Assembly (NCBI GenBank): GCA_965366835.1
Contig: CBDUGF010000155.1
Coordinates: 1-6,953, forward strand
Direction: 5' to 3'
DNA from: JAKGBX01 sp965366835
Lineage (GTDB): Bacteria > Pseudomonadota > Alphaproteobacteria > Rhodobacterales > Rhodobacteraceae
Length of the DNA stretch: 6,953 bases
The position numbers and the translations under genes were made by a program. This document shows positions 5,552 to 6,953 of this stretch, piece by piece (the stretch's first letter is position 1; each line of letters opens with the position of its first letter). The notes under the pieces are model-generated. The model was not told the DNA's origin, did no database searches, and saw only the letters and a list, made by a program, of their open reading frames with translations.

Positions 5552-6953
5552 ATGCTATCGGTATTCGACAATGGCGCCTGGCCGCCCTGCCCCGCCCCGT
5601 TCAATTTCGCGGCCCACGTGCTGGCGCGCGCGCGCGATCTGCCTGACAAGATCGCGCTGGCGGTGCTCGGGCCTGCTGCGGCCGAACGCTGGTCTTACGG
5701 GCAACTCGAGGCGGCGGTGCGCGGCACCGGCACCGGGCTCTTGCAGGCCGGGCTCACGCCGGGGGATATCGTGCTGATGCGGCTGGGCAATACGGTGGAA
5801 TTCCCCATCGCCTATCTCGGTGCGATGGCCGCCGGGCTGGTGCCGGTGCCGACCTCGACCCAGCTGACCGGGCGCGAGGTGGCCGGGATGATCGAAACGC
5901 TGGAGCCGGCGGCGATCCTGCTGGCCGAGGGTGTGGCCTGCCCCGACACCGACATTCCCGTGATCTCTCAGGACGCGCTGGTCGCGATGCGGGACCATGC
6001 GCCCTGCGATTGGGACATGGGCGATCCCGAGCGGCTGGCCTATGTGATCTTCACCTCCGGCACCTCGGGCAAGGCCCGCGCGGTGATGCACGCGCATCGC
6101 GCGATCTGGGCGCGCGGCATGATGCACGAGGGCTGGTACGGGCTGAGCGAGAGTGACCGGCTGTGCCATGCAGGGGCGTTCAACTGGACCTATACGCTGG
6201 GCACCGGCCTGATGGATCCCTGGAGCGTCGGCGCCACCGCGCTGATCCCGGCGCCGGGGACCGAGCCCGAACAATTGCCGCAGCTTCTCAAGCAACATGA
6301 GGCAACTATTTTCGCTGCTGCACCGGGAGTTTACCGCAAGATTCTCAAGCATTTCCCCAAGCTTGACCTGCCCAGGCTGCGCCATGGGCTGAGCGCCGGA
6401 GAGAAGCTTTCGGAGGCGATCCGCCAGACCTGGAGCGACGCCACCGGCAAGGAGATCTACGAGGCTTTCGGCATGTCGGAATGCTCGACCTTCATTTCGG
6501 GCGCGCCGGGCCGGCCGGCGCGGGCAGGCACGCTGGGCCTGCCGCAGGACGGCCGCCGACTGGCGATCATCGGCGAGGATGGCGAGCCGGTGCCGATCGG
6601 CGAGGATGGCACCATCGCGGTCTCGCGCCGCGATCCGGGGCTGATGCTGGGCTATCTCGGCGCCGAAGCGGAAACCCGCGCCAAGTTCCGCGGCGAATGG
6701 TTTCTCACCGGCGATCACGGCGCGATGGGCGCGGATGGCCAGATCGAGTATCACGCCCGCGTCGATGACATGATGAATGCCGGCGGCTATCGCGTCTCGC
6801 CGCTGGAAGTGGAAAACGCGCTGATGGGGTTTCCGGGCCTCATCGAAATCGGGGTGACGGATGTGGAGGCGAAGGCCGATGCGCGCATCATCGCCGCGTT
6901 CTACACCGCCCCGGTGCCGCTCGATCACGCGGCACTTGCGGCCTATGCCAGCG
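5552..6953 (+). CDS. AMP-forming acyl-CoA synthetase / ligase (3' end cut by window edge)
   Basis: The first 467 codons of an ANL-superfamily enzyme are present; it should activate a carboxylic acid with ATP to an acyl-adenylate and then the CoA thioester in the cytoplasm. Core motifs in order are the P-loop FTSGTSGKARAV (167-178), the adenine-binding YEAFGMSE (303-310), the ribose-binding LTGD (385-388) and the hinge segment DDMMNAGGYRVSP ending near residue 416. The C-terminal catalytic lysine region is beyond the window, so about 40-70 residues are missing. The P-loop is unusual in having Ala-Arg where most members have Pro-Lys. The layout resembles acetyl-, benzoate- and medium-chain acyl-CoA ligases; substrate is not assignable. 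The ATG at 5552 has only a poor ribosome site upstream. It is divergent from the XRE-cupin regulator, which likely controls it. Confidence 0.88.
   Translation, partial: MLSVFDNGAWPPCPAPFNFAAHVLARARDLPDKIALAVLGPAAAERWSYGQLEAAVRGTGTGLLQAGLTPGDIVLMRLGNTVEFPIAYLGAMAAGLVPVPTSTQLTGREVAGMIETLEPAAILLAEGVACPDTDIPVISQDALVAMRDHAPCDWDMGDPERLAYVIFTSGTSGKARAVMHAHRAIWARGMMHEGWYGLSESDRLCHAGAFNWTYTLGTGLMDPWSVGATALIPAPGTEPEQLPQLLKQHEATIFAAAPGVYRKILKHFPKLDLPRLRHGLSAGEKLSEAIRQTWSDATGKEIYEAFGMSECSTFISGAPGRPARAGTLGLPQDGRRLAIIGEDGEPVPIGEDGTIAVSRRDPGLMLGYLGAEAETRAKFRGEWFLTGDHGAMGADGQIEYHARVDDMMNAGGYRVSPLEVENALMGFPGLIEIGVTDVEAKADARIIAAFYTAPVPLDHAALAAYAS

Noticed and set aside
5624..5636. Alternating GC run (possible Z-DNA).
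   Set aside because: It encodes Ala-Arg repeats in the ligase and is expected in such GC-rich coding DNA.
5555..6928. 457-codon minus-strand frame opposite the acyl-CoA ligase.
   Set aside because: Antisense shadow; the plus strand carries all AMP-ligase motifs in order.

Overview
This is a GC-rich window with dense gene content and little intergenic space. The protein families and intergenic style point to an alphaproteobacterium, most likely Rhodobacterales/Rhodobacteraceae. Supporting signs are a patatin-like gene beside D-3-hydroxybutyrate dehydrogenase, a lone YejA-type binding protein, a proteobacterial-type ArsC, and an intergenic hairpin element of a kind I recall from that family. 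The taxonomic call is inference; no rRNA or marker gene is present.

Left arm (1-2103, minus strand): a short conserved protein of unknown function (60 aa) is followed by D-3-hydroxybutyrate dehydrogenase (bdhA). After 28 bp comes a patatin-like acyl hydrolase that runs off the left edge. The last two look like one operon. A plausible joint role is turnover of polyhydroxybutyrate or acyl esters, with 3-hydroxybutyrate oxidised to acetoacetate.

Central intergenic region (2104-2383): this is AT-richer than its surroundings and is the most interesting stretch. On the minus strand it holds a good sigma70-like promoter (TTGGCC, 17 bp, TATAAA), then a 7-bp hairpin, then a perfect 9-bp intrinsic terminator with eight U residues. 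Together these outline a roughly 76-nt small RNA that no protein gene explains. A back-to-back promoter may drive the plus-strand gene.

Right-centre (2384-4741, plus strand): a secreted periplasmic oligopeptide-binding protein of the YejA type stands without its permease or ATPase genes. It is followed by a thioredoxin-type arsenate reductase / low-molecular-weight phosphatase without other ars genes. A Rhodobacteraceae-style hairpin element lies where these genes converge on the next one.

Right arm (4862-6953): an XRE-cupin regulator (minus) and an AMP-forming acyl-CoA ligase (plus, cut by the right edge) are divergently transcribed from a 66-bp gap. The gap holds an imperfect inverted repeat containing CTAG, a candidate operator. 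The regulator probably controls the ligase and its downstream pathway.

I see no tRNA, rRNA, CRISPR array, insertion sequence or prophage gene. The window reads as ordinary chromosomal core/accessory metabolism plus one candidate unannotated small RNA.
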